Of a stretch of 64,000 bases of DNA, positions 63,778 through 64,000 are shown one piece after another. The position numbers and the translations under genes were made by a program. The DNA is taken from contig NZ_CP048289.1 in assembly GCF_014084105.1 (NCBI RefSeq), positions 5,465,922-5,529,921 on the forward strand, in the 5' to 3' direction. The stretch's first letter is position 1; each line of letters opens with the position of its first letter. The stretch is from Streptacidiphilus sp. P02-A3a (GTDB lineage Bacteria > Actinomycetota > Actinomycetes > Streptomycetales > Streptomycetaceae). The notes below the pieces were generated by a model. The model saw only the letters and a program-made list of their open reading frames with translations. It was not told the origin of the DNA and ran no database searches.

Positions 63778-64000
63778 TCAATTCTTATACGAATGGCACG
63801 TGTTGAGCGCGGCAGCGCCCGGGCCGCTACCGCCGAACGGGGGACAGCAGGCGGCGGCGGGCAGGTCCAGCTGCCCGACCGCGTAGTCCCTGGGCCGCTG
63901 CCGGACGCCGCTCGGCAGCGGACGGCCGGTCAGGTCCAGGTGCAGCGCCCGCACCACGTCCACCCCGTCCACGGTCTCGAACAGCCGGAACCCGGCGCCG
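63778..64000 (-). CDS. unrecognised protein, C-terminal part only (starts beyond window)
   Basis: The frame is open to the right edge and reads GAGFRLFETVDGVDVVRALH, LDLTGRPLPSGVRQRPRDYA and VGQLDLPAAACCPPFGGSGP before ending NTCHSYKN at a stop at 63778. The last 30 residues are Cys/Gly/Pro-rich with three Cys. I do not recognise it. A GTG at 63972 could be an internal start, but the coding pattern continues upstream. Confidence 0.5.
   Translation of the reverse strand, partial: GAGFRLFETVDGVDVVRALHLDLTGRPLPSGVRQRPRDYAVGQLDLPAAACCPPFGGSGPGAAALNTCHSYKN

Overview
The window is very GC-rich, uses GTG starts freely, and has tightly packed operons with GTGA/ATGA overlaps. Together with the gene families seen (egtABCD, modular PKS, class F sortase, DUF5808, Rmf/CrpP-like), this points to a Streptomycetaceae actinomycete (Streptomyces, Kitasatospora or a relative). 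No rRNA, tRNA, IS element or CRISPR array was found.

Region 1 (1-36652, all minus strand) is the upstream part of a modular type I polyketide synthase. It should be read from right to left. The first protein (22376-36652) has a loading AT-ACP and modules 1-3. The second (7420-22359) has modules 4-6. The third starts at 7404 and runs off the left edge, with module 7 and the start of module 8. Domain content and AT/KR motifs give: AT-ACP starter; M1 methylmalonyl + KR; M2 malonyl + KR; M3 methylmalonyl, no reduction; M4 methylmalonyl + KR; M5 unusual AT (FAGH) + KR; M6 malonyl + DH-KR; M7 methylmalonyl + DH-KR; M8 methylmalonyl (incomplete). Unit by unit this is the order expected for the first half of a bafilomycin/hygrolidin-type plecomacrolide, where M5 brings in the methoxymalonyl unit. 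The product assignment is inferred by colinearity. The remaining modules, thioesterase, methoxymalonyl-ACP genes and tailoring genes would lie left of the window. Modules 1 and 4 share nearly identical patches with foreign codon usage, evidence of recombination inside the PKS.

Region 2 (36906-41475, plus strand) is an ergothioneine operon, egtA-egtB-egtC-egtD, divergent from the PKS. egtB carries an apparent one-base frameshift in a C run near 39294. This operon marks the right border of the PKS cluster.

Region 3 (41492-50856) holds an unrecognised protein, an OsmC-family peroxidase, and a minus-strand operon: AtuA-like protein, acyl-CoA carboxyltransferase, biotin carboxylase/carrier, acyl-CoA dehydrogenase and a TetR regulator. 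A 26-bp near-perfect palindrome lies at the head of the operon.

Region 4 (50857-64000) is mixed: nadE, several small membrane peptides, a hotdog thioesterase with GNAT remnants, a DUF5808 protein, zwf, an HNH lipoprotein, a potato-inhibitor-I-like peptide, an Rmf/CrpP-like peptide, a truncated protein of a family remembered from [NiFe]-hydrogenase loci, a class F sortase, a secreted SLT transglycosylase with a structured leader, a Thr/Ser-rich surface protein, and an incomplete gene at the right edge. Convergent gene pairs are separated by clear GC-rich hairpin terminators.
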